Assembly (NCBI RefSeq): GCF_001559595.1
Contig: NZ_LNTY01000017.1
Span: forward strand, 109,299 to 173,298
DNA: 64,000 nt
From: Enterovibrio coralii
GTDB taxonomy: Bacteria > Pseudomonadota > Gammaproteobacteria > Enterobacterales > Vibrionaceae
Direction: 5' to 3'
This document shows, in pieces, positions 48,819 through 59,465 of this stretch. Positions within the stretch are counted from its first letter, which is position 1, and each line of letters starts with the position of its first letter. The position numbers and the translations under genes are program-made. The notes under the pieces are model-generated. The model searched no databases, had not been told where the DNA came from, and was given only the letters and a program-made list of their open reading frames with translations.

Positions 48819-50069
48819 ATGTCTGAAGACAAACGCCAACAAGCACTGGACTATCATGCTTACCCAGTACCAGGCAAAATCTCTGTAGAACTTACTAAAC
48901 CCGCTGATACCGTTGAAGATCTTGCTCTGGCTTACAGCCCAGGCGTGGCTGAGCCCGTCCGTGAGATCGCTCAAGATGCTGATAACGTCTACAAATACAC
49001 AGCAAAAGGCAACATGGTCGCGGTTATCTCAAACGGCACTGCAATCCTAGGTCTGGGTAACCTTGGCCCGCTGGCCTCTAAGCCAGTGATGGAAGGTAAA
49101 GCACTGCTGTTCAAACGCTTTGCGGGTCTAGACTCTATCGATATCGAAGTGAAACACCGCACCATTGAAGAGTTTGTTGATACCGTTGCGAACATCTCTG
49201 ACACCTTTGGTGGTATCAACCTAGAAGACATCAAGGCACCAGATTGTTTCGAGATTGAAAAGCAGCTGATTGAGCGTTGCCACGTTCCTGTTTTCCACGA
49301 TGACCAACACGGTACGGCTATCGTCACCGCTGCGGGCATGCTGAACGCACTTGAGCTGCAAGGCAAGAACATCAACGAAGCGGTGATTGTATGTCTGGGC
49401 GCAGGTGCTGCGGCGGTGGCATGTATGGAACTGCTGATCAAATGTGGCGCACAGCGTGAGAAAATTTACATGCTGGACCGCAAAGGCGTGATTCACACGC
49501 GCCGTGACGATATCAACGAATACAAGCAACTGTTTGCGAACAATACCGACAAACGCACGCTGGAAGACGTGATTGAAGGTGCGGACATCTTCTTGGGTGT
49601 GTCAGGCCCTGATCTGCTGCCACCTGAAGCTCTGAAGCTGATGGCGGATAACCCAATCGTATTTGCATGTTCAAACCCAGACCCAGAAATCAAACCTGAA
49701 CTGGCACACGAAGTGCGTGACGATCTGATCATGGGCACCGGCCGTTCAGATTACCCGAACCAAGTAAACAACGTGCTGTGTTTCCCATTCATCTTCCGCG
49801 GTGCGTTGGACGTACGTGCAAGTCGCATCAATGACGAGATGAAACTGGCGGCAGTAGACGCGATTCGCTCTCTGGCAAAAGAGCCAGTACCCGCAGAAGT
49901 GTTGAAAGCGGCACGCGTTGACGCACTGACTTTCGGTAAAGAATACATCATTCCAAAACCAATGGACCCACGTCTGCTGCCTCGCGTGGCGAAAGCGGTT
50001 GCGGTTGCGGCGGTTGAGTCTGGCGTTGCGCGCATTGAAATGCCTGAAAACTACATGGAAGACAAATAA
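48819..50069 (+). CDS. Malic enzyme, short form (malate dehydrogenase, oxaloacetate-decarboxylating)
   Basis: Converts malate to pyruvate and CO2 with NAD(P)+. 416 residues from the ATG at 48819 (MSEDKRQQALDYHAYPVPGK). Motifs: LALAYSPGVAEPVREI, VFHDDQHGTAIVTAAGM, the dinucleotide loop CLGAGAAAVACMELLIKCGA, and FACSNPDPEIKPELAHEV. The C-terminal phosphotransacetylase domain of Escherichia coli MaeB is missing, so it is the single-domain form. Cofactor preference cannot be read here. Confidence 0.9.
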   Translation: MSEDKRQQALDYHAYPVPGKISVELTKPADTVEDLALAYSPGVAEPVREIAQDADNVYKYTAKGNMVAVISNGTAILGLGNLGPLASKPVMEGKALLFKRFAGLDSIDIEVKHRTIEEFVDTVANISDTFGGINLEDIKAPDCFEIEKQLIERCHVPVFHDDQHGTAIVTAAGMLNALELQGKNINEAVIVCLGAGAAAVACMELLIKCGAQREKIYMLDRKGVIHTRRDDINEYKQLFANNTDKRTLEDVIEGADIFLGVSGPDLLPPEALKLMADNPIVFACSNPDPEIKPELAHEVRDDLIMGTGRSDYPNQVNNVLCFPFIFRGALDVRASRINDEMKLAAVDAIRSLAKEPVPAEVLKAARVDALTFGKEYIIPKPMDPRLLPRVAKAVAVAAVESGVARIEMPENYMEDK

Positions 50070-50092
50070 GTCTTTTTGTCAGGCGTAGAAAG

Positions 50093-50122
50093 AAAAAAAC
50101 CAGCCAATTGGCTGGTTTTTTT
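50093..50122. terminator. Bidirectional terminator between maeB and metJ
   Basis: AAAAAAACCAGCCAATTGGCTGGTTTTTTT, a near-perfect palindrome between convergent genes. Confidence 0.88.
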
Positions 50123-50149
50123 GTGTTTATTGTCTTTGCGCTGACGAAA

Positions 50150-50467
50150 TCAATATTCTTCTTCGTTAAACTCAATGCCGAGTTCTTTCATAATGCGCTT
50201 GGCTTCTACAGGCACGCTATCAGCTTTGTCCTTGCGAATATCATCATCCGTTGGCAGTGGCTGACCTGTGTATGCGTGCAGAAACGCTTCACACAGCAGT
50301 TCACTGTTGGTGGCGTGGCGTAGATTATTAACCTGACGGCGTGTACGCTCATCGGTCAGGATCTTAAGCACTTTCAGCGGGATAGAAACGGTGATTTTCT
50401 TTACCTGCTCTTTCTTTTTACCGTGCTCTGCGTACGGGTTAATGTATTCGCCATTCCAGTCTGCCAT
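50150..50467 (-). CDS. metJ: Methionine repressor MetJ
   Basis: Ribbon-helix-helix repressor using S-adenosylmethionine as corepressor. 105 residues: [20 protein letters not shown] (beta strand and helix A), [20 protein letters not shown] and the end GIEFNEEEY. Divergent from metBL with tandem Met boxes between. Confidence 0.97.
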   Translation of the reverse strand: MADWNGEYINPYAEHGKKKEQVKKITVSIPLKVLKILTDERTRRQVNNLRHATNSELLCEAFLHAYTGQPLPTDDDIRKDKADSVPVEAKRIMKELGIEFNEEEY

Positions 50468-50575
50468 TGGTCACCTTCTTAGCAGTTTATCTATACAAGT
50501 TGCTGTCAAGGCGTGAAACAACGCGCCCAAGTTGGATGAACCACAAATTCTAGCGATATCGACCGCTATATGTAA

Positions 50576-50607
50576 AGACATATAGACGTCTAGAAGGATT
50601 GACGTCT
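50576..50607. promoter_or_regulatory. Four tandem Met boxes between metJ and metB
   Basis: Contiguous eight-base units AGACATAT, AGACGTCT, AGAAGGAT and TGACGTCT; the second is the perfect MetJ consensus. The array spans the divergent promoter region and should control metB-metL and probably metJ. Confidence 0.88.
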
Positions 50608-50676
50608 CGTTATTTAATGGTTAAGGTTGGGTATATTCTGCTCGAAATACGAACATCTAAGACAGGGAAGCACGCA

Positions 50677-51842
50677 ATGAGTGACAAGAAGTCAGCAACC
50701 ATCGCAGTACGTACAGGTATCACCACCGACTCACAACATCATGCCGTGGTTCCACCTATTTATCTATCAACAAATTACGAGTTTCCAGAATTTGGTGAAG
50801 TGCCGACTTACGACTATGCGCGTGGCGGTAACCCAACCCGTAGTTTGTTGGAATCTGCACTCTCTGAGCTAGAGCACGGCGCGGGTGCCGTGGTGACCAA
50901 CTGTGGCATGTCAGCATCAACCTTCTTCTTTCTTTGCTTTCTCCTGATGATCTTATCGTCGCACCGCACGATTGCTACGGCGGAACATACCGTCTGTTTG
51001 ATTCACGTGCCAAGAAAGGGGCGTTCAAGGTTGAATTTGTCGACCAAACGGACAGCAATGCGCTGGATGTGGCACTTGAGAAAAAGCCAAAGCTGGTATG
51101 GATTGAAACCCCGTCTAACCCGCTGCTTCGCGTGGTAGATATTGCAGAAATCAGCAAGAAGGCACACGCCGTTGGCGCAAAGGTTGGCGTAGACAATACC
51201 TTCTTGTCTCCCGTCCTACAGCAGCCACTGACGCTTGGCGCAGATTTCGTTGTGCATTCGACCACTAAGTTTATCAATGGTCACTCAGATACCGTTGGTG
51301 GCGTTGTGGTCGCAAAAGACGCTGAGCTGGCAGATGAGCTAAAGTGGTGGGGCAACTGCATCGGCGCAACAGGTAATGCGTTTGACAGCTACATGACGCT
51401 GCGTGGTTTGCGTACCTTGAGTGCAAGAATGCGCCAGCACGAAGAGAACAGCGCGGCTGTGCTTGAATACCTGAAAACTGAGGCTTTGGTGAAGGTTATT
51501 TACCATCCGGCACTGCCAGATCACCCAGGCCATGACATTGCGAAGAAACAACAATCAGGTTTCGGTGGAATGTTGAGCTTTGAGCTTAAAGGCAACGAAG
51601 AAGAGCTGAAACTTTTCCTCGGCTCACTTAAGCTATTCTCTTTGGCCGAATCGCTGGGTGGCGTGGAAAGTCTCGTGACGCATCCAGGCTCGATGACCCA
51701 TCGCGCCATGTCGGACGAAGCACAAGCGGAAGCGGGTATTGCCGCAACGCTATTGCGTTTGTCTATTGGTCTGGAGGATCATACTGATCTGGTCGCAGAC
51801 CTAAAATATGCATTTGATAAAGTAAGAGAGAGCCAGCAATGA
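50677..51842 (+). CDS. metB: Cystathionine gamma-synthase, one frameshift
   Basis: PLP enzyme making cystathionine from O-succinylhomoserine and cysteine. YDYARGGNPTRSLLESALSE, VDNTFLSPVLQQPLTLGADF and the Schiff-base lysine in VVHSTTKFINGHSDTVGG are present. The frame breaks near 50919; one missing C (ACCTTC to ACCCTTC) gives SASTLLLSLLSPDDLIVAPH and a total of about 388 residues. The stop overlaps the metL start by four bases. Confidence 0.94.
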
Positions 51843-54285
51843 GCGCGGTTGAAGTAGTATCCCCTCAGCAGTTGCATTCCCGTCAGTTACACAAGTTCGG
51901 TGGCAGTAGCCTTGCCGACCCAGATTGTTTTCGCCGTGTCGCGAAAATCCTAGAACAATACAGTGGTGCAACGGACATCATTGTGGTGTCTGCGGCAGGT
52001 AAAACCACCAACAGACTGATCGAATGGCTGTCTCTGCTTAGTCAGGATGGGCGTCTTGCCCACGAAAGCCTGCAGAGCCTGCGTAAATACCAGCAGGATC
52101 TGATTGAGAACCTGATTGAAGGCGACCAGAAACAAGATTTGGTCGACCTGCTGTACAACGATTTCAGTGAGATGGCGAAGGCCGCAGAGTCCTTACCGCT
52201 TTCTGATGCACAGCGCGCTTGGGTACAAGGCTTCGGTGAAGTCTGGTCGGCGCGTTTGCTGTCTTCTCTCCTGACACAACAAAATTTGCCTGCGGTGAAA
52301 CTGGACTCCCGTTCGTTTCTTCGTGCAGAGCGTGGCGCGCAACCTGAAGTGGATCGCGCAAGCTCATGGCCGTTGCTGAAAGAGCAATTGATCCAGCACA
52401 CGCAGCGTCGTGTGGTGATCACGGGCTTCATGGCACAAAACAAAGAAGGCGAGACCGTCCTGCTGGGCCGAAACGGCTCTGACTACTCAGCAACGCTCAT
52501 TGGCGCATTGGCCGACGTGTCACGCGTGACATTTGGAGTGATGTCGCGGGCGTATACAGTGCCGACCCACGTGTTGTGACAGATAGCTGCCTGTTGCCTC
52601 TGCTGCGCCTCGATGAAGCTGCTGAGCTGGCACGCCTTGCCGCACCTGTACTGCACACCCGCACCTTGCAACCAGTCGCGCAAAGCAATATCGACTTGAA
52701 CCTGCGTTGCAGCTACGACCCAGAATCGGGCTCAACCCGCATCGAACGCGTCTTGGCCTCAGGCCGCGGGGCAAAAATCATTACATCTTTGAATGATGTG
52801 TGCGTGCTGCAACTGGATGTGCCGCGTGCACACGACTTTGTTGCCGCTAAGCGCGACGTTGAAAGCTTGCTGAGCAAAAAACAAATTCAGCCATTGGCTG
52901 CGTCGTCCAGTGCCGATCAGTACCGCATTCAGCTGGCTTACACTGCAGAAGTGGTCAACAGCGTGCTGGAGCAACTGCAAAACGCCGGTATCCCAGCGGA
53001 AATCCGTCTTCGTGAAGGGTTTAGCATGGTTGCCGCAGTCGGTGCAGGCGTGACGGCTAACCCTGTGCATTGCCACGGCTTTTATCAGCAGCTTCGCGGT
53101 CAGCCGATGGAGTTTATCTGTGAGTCGTCTAATGGGCTCAGCATCGCTGCCTTGCTTCGTAAAGCCAACACCTCTTCTTTGGTTGCTGATATTCACCGCC
53201 AACTGTTTCAGGCTCAACGACGCATCGGCTTAGTCCTGCTGGGTAAAGGCAACATCGGCAGCCGCTGGTTGTCTCTGTTCAGCGAGCAAAAAGCGGCACT
53301 GGAAAAACGTCACGGCATGAATTTCGAGCTGATCTCTGTCCAAGACAGTGACGATCAGTGGGTAGATTTCAACGGCATTGACGCCGCGTCTGTGATGGAA
53401 AAGTTTGCCGAGAAAGCCACGCCATACAAAGAGTCAGAGTGGATCAGCAACCTACTCAACCACCCATTTGATGACATTGTGGTGTTGGACGTCACCGCAA
53501 GTACACCGCTGGCGCAGCAATACACCGAACTGGCCGAGCATGGTTTCCACCTCATCTCTGCCAACAAGGTCGCGGGGTCCGCGAGCGCGGAGCTTTACCA
53601 TCAAGTGCAGGACGCGTTTGCAAAGACGGGGCGCTTTTGGCTGTATAACGCGACGGTAGGAGCAGGACTACCTATTAATCACACGGTGCGTGACCTTCGC
53701 GAAAGTGGCGATCAGATCATTGCGCTGTCGGGCATTTTCTCTGGCACTTTGTCTTGGCTGTTCCAGCAGTTTAATGGCGATGTGCCATTTAGCGAGCTAC
53801 TAGAGCAAGCCTGGCAACAAGGCCTGACCGAACCGGATCCTCGCGAAGACCTCAGCGGTGCTGATGTGATGCGAAAGCTGGTGATCTTGGCGCGTGAATC
53901 AGGTCTGGCACTGGAGCCTGAGCAAGTGCAAGTGCAATCACTGGTACCGGAAGCGCTGGCCTCGCTGTCGCTGGACGCCTTCCTTGACCAAAGTGCCAAG
54001 CTGGATGACGTGCTGGCCGAGTGGCTGGAACGGGCGCACAAAGAGCACGGTGTGCTTCGCTACGTGGCGCGTCTGACCCGTGAAGGCAAAGCGCGTGTCG
54101 GTATTGAAGTGCTGCAAGAAGAGCATCCACTGGCGAACCTGTTGCCGTGTGACAACATCTTCGCGATTGAAAGCCAATGGTACCGTGAGAACCCGTTGGT
54201 GATTCGTGGGCCGGGTGCGGGCCGTGATGTCACCGCAGGAGCCTTACTGTCAGATTTGAATCGTATTGCGTCTTTGCTGAAATAA
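51839..54285 (+). CDS. metL: Bifunctional aspartokinase II / homoserine dehydrogenase II, one frameshift
   Basis: Catalyses the first and third steps from aspartate to homoserine. The kinase domain starts LHKFGGSSLADPDCFRRVAK and includes LLGRNGSDYSATLIGALA; the dehydrogenase domain has GLVLLGKGNIGSRWLSLF, HLISANKVAGSASAELYHQV and GAGLPINHTVRDLRESGD. The frame breaks near 52529; one missing C (GACATTTGG to GACCATTTGG) gives VTIWSDVAGVYSADPRVVTD. About 815 residues. Co-transcribed with metB. Confidence 0.95.
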
Positions 54286-54303
54286 GCCAAATCGAGTGAA
54301 GAA

Positions 54304-54331
54304 AAGCGGAGCCTGATGCTCCGTTTTTTTG
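54304..54331 (+). terminator. Terminator of metBL
   Basis: CGGAGC-CTGAT-GCTCCG with T7, 20 bases after metL. Confidence 0.85.
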
Positions 54332-54426
54332 TATGCAAAGCGCGGTATGTGAAGAAGTTACATGCCGATCATGAAGAAAATTCAAGTTAACAGCGTTGAC
54401 TTTAAATTGTCCGCAATTCATTATTT

Positions 54427-54450
54427 GGACATATAGACGGCTAGACGTGT
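54427..54450 (+). promoter_or_regulatory. Three tandem Met boxes upstream of metF
   Basis: GGACATAT, AGACGGCT and AGACGTGT, contiguous eight-base units resembling AGACGTCT, about 50 bases before the metF start. MetJ control is expected. Confidence 0.8.
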
Positions 54451-54489
54451 CGTCAAGGAAAAGGATTTTTCGGCGAGGATGCCGGGTAG

Positions 54490-55389
<900 letters not shown>

Positions 55390-55410
55390 AGCCAGCCGTT
55401 AGCAAAGATA

Positions 55411-55438
55411 AAAAAAGCCGTCATGATGACGGCTTTTT
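55411..55438. terminator. Bidirectional terminator between metF and aphA
   Basis: AAAAAAGCCGTCATGATGACGGCTTTTT between convergent genes. Confidence 0.88.
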
Positions 55439-55450
55439 GCATTGTGGTGC

Positions 55451-56025
55451 TTAGCGTGATGCGGCGACGCGAGGAATGCTGTCTTCGCTTTCCATCATGT
55501 TCAGTTGCATCAAGACTTCTTCTGCCCAGGTTAACCAGGCTTCTTTATTCAGAATATTGCGGCGCAGTGTCAGGCGCTCAAGACGACCTTCGCGGGTCAG
55601 GATAGCGGTTTCGCTGTACTGGCCTCGCTCCAAATCACGGAACTGGCTGAGTTCAATGCGTGCCTCGTCCATCAGGGCATGCATGTGCTCAATCATAGGT
55701 GCGGCATCGAAAATGCTGCAGGTGAGAAGTTTTGCAGAAATCTCATCGCGTTCGGTGGGGTGTTTAGCCGGAAGCAAGAACCACTCATAGAGCTTTGCCT
55801 ACCGATTTCAGTAATGGAGTAAACCTTACGATCAGGCTTCCCATCTTGCGGTTCGAGTCGACAACTGACAGCACCCTGATCAGCGAGCTTATTCAGTTCT
55901 CGATAGACTTGCTGGTGACTGGCTTTCCAAAAGTGTCCGATAGCGTTGGAAAACTCTTTGGTTATATCGTAACCCGTCGCGTCGCGGTGACTAAGCACCG
56001 TCAGAATTACATGTGGTAGTGACAT
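55451..56025 (-). CDS. aphA: PadR-family quorum-sensing and virulence regulator AphA, one frameshift
   Basis: The N-terminal winged helix MSLPHVILTVLSHRDATGYD, then ITKEFSNAIGHFWKASHQQV and YRELNKLADQGAVSCRLEPQ, then DGKPDRKVYSITEIGRQ, match AphA of Vibrio cholerae very closely. The frame then breaks near 55800; one missing base joins KLYEWFLLPAKHPTERDEIS, and the C-terminal helical domain ends with LERLTLRRNILNKEAWLTWA, also AphA-like. About 191 residues from the ATG at 56025. In Vibrio, AphA is the master regulator at low cell density, opposing LuxR/HapR. The gene is convergent with metF and downstream of ppc, as in Vibrio genomes. Confidence 0.93.
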
Positions 56026-56263
56026 CTCTTCTATCCAAAATCGTAAAAGGCGATCCGTTGCCCGGGGATGTCGCTCTTTGGCGAGTTTTTTATTCCCATT
56101 GCTAGGGAGGATCGACACACTTTCCTATCAACGATGACCATGCCAACGCGCACCGAATACCCTGGTGCAAAAGGTCAACGCGATGGGAAAACAAAGCGGT
56201 TAGTTATGTTTGATGCTGTCTGCGCAGTAAAATGGCGTTGCCAGCTTGCTGTTGCAGAACAAC

Positions 56264-56285
56264 ATATTAATAACATTATCAATGC
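56264..56285. promoter_or_regulatory. LuxR/HapR-type binding site upstream of aphA
   Basis: Two half-sites, ATATTAATAA (56264-56273) and TTATCAATGC (56276-56285), two bases apart, match the LuxR/HapR palindrome halves TTATTGATAA and TTATCAATAA at 16 of 20 positions. It lies about 240 bases before the aphA start. HapR represses aphA in Vibrio cholerae. Confidence 0.55.
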
Positions 56286-56314
56286 AACAACAAACGAAAA
56301 AGCATTAAACGAAC

Positions 56315-56344
56315 AAAAAAGGCTGCAACATGGCAGCCTTTCTT
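56315..56344 (-). terminator. Terminator of ppc
   Basis: On the minus strand AAGGCTGC-CATGTT-GCAGCCTT followed by T-run (TTTTTTG), 22 bases after the ppc stop and before the aphA promoter region. Confidence 0.82.
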
Positions 56345-56365
56345 ATTTTTGAACCGATTTCTCAC

Positions 56366-58994
56366 TTACCCGGTGTTGCGCATGCCTGCTGCAATACCTG
56401 CGATAGTCACCATGAGTGCATCGTCGAGCGGTGTGTGCTCTTCTTCGGTCGCGCGAGTACGTTGTAGTAGCTCGGCTTGAAGCATGTTGAGAGGCTCAAC
56501 ATAGATGTTACGCAGGCGAATAGCTCGGCACCCCAAGGGTTTTGCTCCATCAGGTGATCGCTGTTCTCAACCATCAGCACGGCTTTGATATCCTGTGCTA
56601 AACGAGAGCGTAGCTGCTCACCTAGTGGCCATAACTCTTCTGCCACCAACTGCTCGTCGTAGTATTTCGAGATTGACGCGTTGGTCTTGGTGTAAACCAT
56701 CTCTAACATACCCAGACGGGTTGAGAAGAAAGGCCACTCGCGACACATTTCTTCCAGTTGTTTGAGGTGACCGTGGTCGATAGAGAACTGGATCGCCTGA
56801 CCTGCACCCAACCAAGCTGGCAGCAGCAGACGGTTCTGGCTCCATGCGAAAATCCATGGAATGGCACGCAAGCTTTCTACGCCGCCGTTCGGGTTACGCT
56901 TAGAAGGACGAGACCTAGCGGCAGTTTGCCCAATTCCAGCTCAGGCGTGGCAGAGCGGAAGTAGGGAACGAAGTCTTTATTGCCACGCACGATGTCGCGG
57001 TAGGCTTCACAAGACACTTCGCTGAGTGACGCCATCAGGTCGCGCCATTCTTGTTTTGGCTCTGGCGGTGGTAGCAGGTTCGCTTCCAAAATCGCGCTCG
57101 CGTACAAGTTCAGGCTGTGAATAGCCACATCTGGCAGACCCAGCTTAAAGCGGATCATTTCGCCTTGCTCGGTCACACGCAGGCCGCCTTTCAGGCTACG
57201 AGGTGGCTGAGACAGCAGCGCAGCGTGCGCAGGCGCACCACCACGACCGATAGAACCTCCACGACCATGGAACAGCACCAGATCCACACCTTGTTCTTCA
57301 CAAAGCGTGACCAGAGATTCCATCGCTTGGTACTGTGCCCAACCCGCCGCCATCACACCGGCATCTTTTGCTGAGTCAGAGTAGCCAATCATGACCATCT
57401 GGAAGTTTTGAATGAAGCCACGGTACCAGTCGATGTTCAGAAGCTGACGGATAACCGACTCAGCGTTGTTGAGGTCATCAAGGGTTTCGAATAGCGGACA
57501 CACATCCATACGGAATGGGCAGCCTGCTTCTTTCAGCAGCAGGTGAACCGCCAGTACGTCAGAGGCGGTGCGTGCCATGGAAATAACGTAAGCACCCAGT
57601 GCTTCGCGTGGCTGCTGAGCAACGATGCGGCAGGTATCCAGCACTTCCTGAACTTCATCCGACGGTTCCCAATCGCGTGGCAACAGTGGGCGTTTTGAGC
57701 TCAGCTCACGGATCAGGAACGCTTGTTTGTCTTGTTCGCTCCATTGGCTGTAATCGCCCATGCCCAGCGTGCGGGTCACTTCAGATAGCACGTTCGCATG
57801 GCGGGTGCTTTCTTGGCGGATATCCAGCTTAATCAGGTTCACACCAAAGGTGCGGATACGGCGCAGCGTATCAAGCAGCAGGCCATCAGCGATGATGCCC
57901 ATACCGCACTCATGCAGAGACTGGTAACACGCGTGCAGCGGTGTCCACAGTTGGTCTGCATGGGTCAGAATGTCTTTGTTGTCAGCGCGCTGGCCTTTGA
58001 TTTTCGCATCCAGGTAATCCAGCGTGTTGTTCAAGGTTTTGCGCAGTGACTTCAAGATGGCACGGTACGGTTCGTGCTCGTCACCAGCAAGGGCGCGGAC
58101 CATGTCATTACAGCGTGTCATTGACAGTTCGCTGATCAGCTCTTGCAGGTCGCCCAAGTAAAGGTCAGCCGCTTTCCAGCGAGACAGCAGCAGCACTTCA
58201 CGGGTGACTTCTGAGGTCACGAATGGGTTACCGTCGCGGTCACCGCCCATCCAGCTTGAGATCTGAATCGGTGACGCTTCGATCGCCAGGCCGCGACCCA
58301 AGTGGTTTTTCAGCTTCTGGTCAAACTGGCGCAGGAATTCTGGTACGGCTTGCCACAGGCTGTTTTCGATAACGGCATAACCCCATTTCGCTTCATCAAG
58401 CGGGCTAGGGCGTTGCTGACGGATAACGTCAGAGTGCCATGCCTGTGCAATCAGCTGCTCTAGGCGCAGCTCTGCTTTCGCGCGCTCGCTGTGAGACAGG
58501 TCGCTCAGCTCAAGCTTGGACAAGCATTTGTTGATTTGAACAAGTTTATGAATGGTCGTACGACGCGCAATCTCAGTAGGGTGCGCGGTCAACACCAGCT
58601 CAATTTTCAGATCGTCTACCGCTTTGTCAGTGTCAGCCGGGGACACATCGTTGCCTTTCAGGCGGGTGAACAAATCATCGATAGAGTCTGGGTTGCAGAC
58701 GAATTCTTCGCAGTGACGAGAAACAGAGTGGTATTGCTCGGCGATATTGGTCAGGTTCAAAAACTGACTGAATGCGCGCGCAACAGGCAACATCTGGTCG
58801 TTAGGCAGGTTTTGCAGGACATCGATCAGCTTGGCGTGATCGTCTTGGTTGCCTGCAGAAGCAGATTTAGAGAGCTTACGGATCTCTTCTACTTTCGCCA
58901 GTAACTCTTCACCATGAGCATCCTTAATCGTGTTGCCCAGCAGGTGACCCAGCATACTGACATTGCTCTTTAGAGCGTCGTACTTGTCATTCAT
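56366..58994 (-). CDS. ppc: Phosphoenolpyruvate carboxylase, two frameshifts
   Basis: Anaplerotic enzyme making oxaloacetate from phosphoenolpyruvate and bicarbonate. The catalytic histidine is in [14 protein letters not shown], arginine and lysine motifs in [18 protein letters not shown] and [16 protein letters not shown], and the C-terminus is [12 protein letters not shown]. Restoring one T near 56912 (GGTCTCG to GGTTCTCG) gives [20 protein letters not shown]; a second missing base near 56525 restores [20 protein letters not shown]. Start at 58994 ([20 protein letters not shown]) gives about 876 residues, the family length. Confidence 0.95.
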
Positions 58995-59225
58995 ATGGCG
59001 TCCGTTTCGTAACTTTGTTACATCCAAATTGCAATCTTAACGGCTCAACATAGCCAATTACAGCCCCTTAGGTCAATCATCCTTAACGATATAGTTTTTG
59101 AATTTCGCTCGCATCCCTTGGCAGCTCTAGTGTGGCGCGGGATGTAACAAAATTACAATAAGACCTGTTAGTCATGCACTTTTTTCGAGGTGTCAGAGTC
59201 ACCTCTGTTTATTTTGCCTTTGATG

Positions 59226-59290
59226 TTGACATTAGTCATTTATAACGTTAAAAAGCACATATAAATTCATTAAAAATGAATAAACAATTA
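59226..59290 (+). promoter_or_regulatory. argC promoter with two ARG-box-like operators
   Basis: A TTGACA at 59226 and TATAAA at 59260 could be promoter elements. Two imperfect ARG boxes occur at 59256-59269 (right half ATTCA) and 59277-59290 (left half TGAAT). Their starts are exactly 21 bases apart, the spacing of tandem ArgR boxes in enterics (consensus TGAAT-N4-ATTCA). Each box matches well in only one half. Confidence 0.55.
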
Positions 59291-59330
59291 AAAATAGCTC
59301 ATGGAAGCAGAGAGCAGGTACGATATCAAG

Positions 59331-59378
59331 ATGGACAAGTTTTCAACACCCCTTCTTCAGCGACGACGCCGACGTTAA
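59331..59378 (+). CDS. Candidate arginine leader peptide of the arg operon
   Basis: ATG at 59331 opens MDKFSTPLLQRRRRR and a TAA at 59376. The last five sense codons are all arginine (CGA CGA CGC CGA CGT). The arginine codons and stop form the 5' arm of a nine-base-pair hairpin (59369-59390, loop AGAC). A ribosome stalled at the arginine codons would prevent that hairpin, the logic of leader-peptide attenuation. The start is weakly supported: AGG lies 12 bases upstream; an in-frame ATG at 59301 would give 25 codons. The gene it precedes, argC, begins the arginine pathway. Confidence 0.65.
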   Translation: MDKFSTPLLQRRRRR

Positions 59379-59465
59379 GACTAACGTTGGGTCTTTCGTG
59401 CCCCTCCCGCAGCTGAGCAAGCTGGATGCATTACCATTCATCATCGAATAGAAAACGGATTTTTC
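59379..59465 (+). promoter_or_regulatory. Attenuator region between the leader peptide and argC
   Basis: After the leader peptide hairpin come a C-rich stretch (GCCCCTCCCGC, 59400-59410) and a small hairpin CAGCT-GAGCA-AGCTG (59410-59424). No classical G+C stem with a following T-run is seen, so if attenuation works here it may be Rho-dependent or act on argC translation. Confidence 0.4.
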
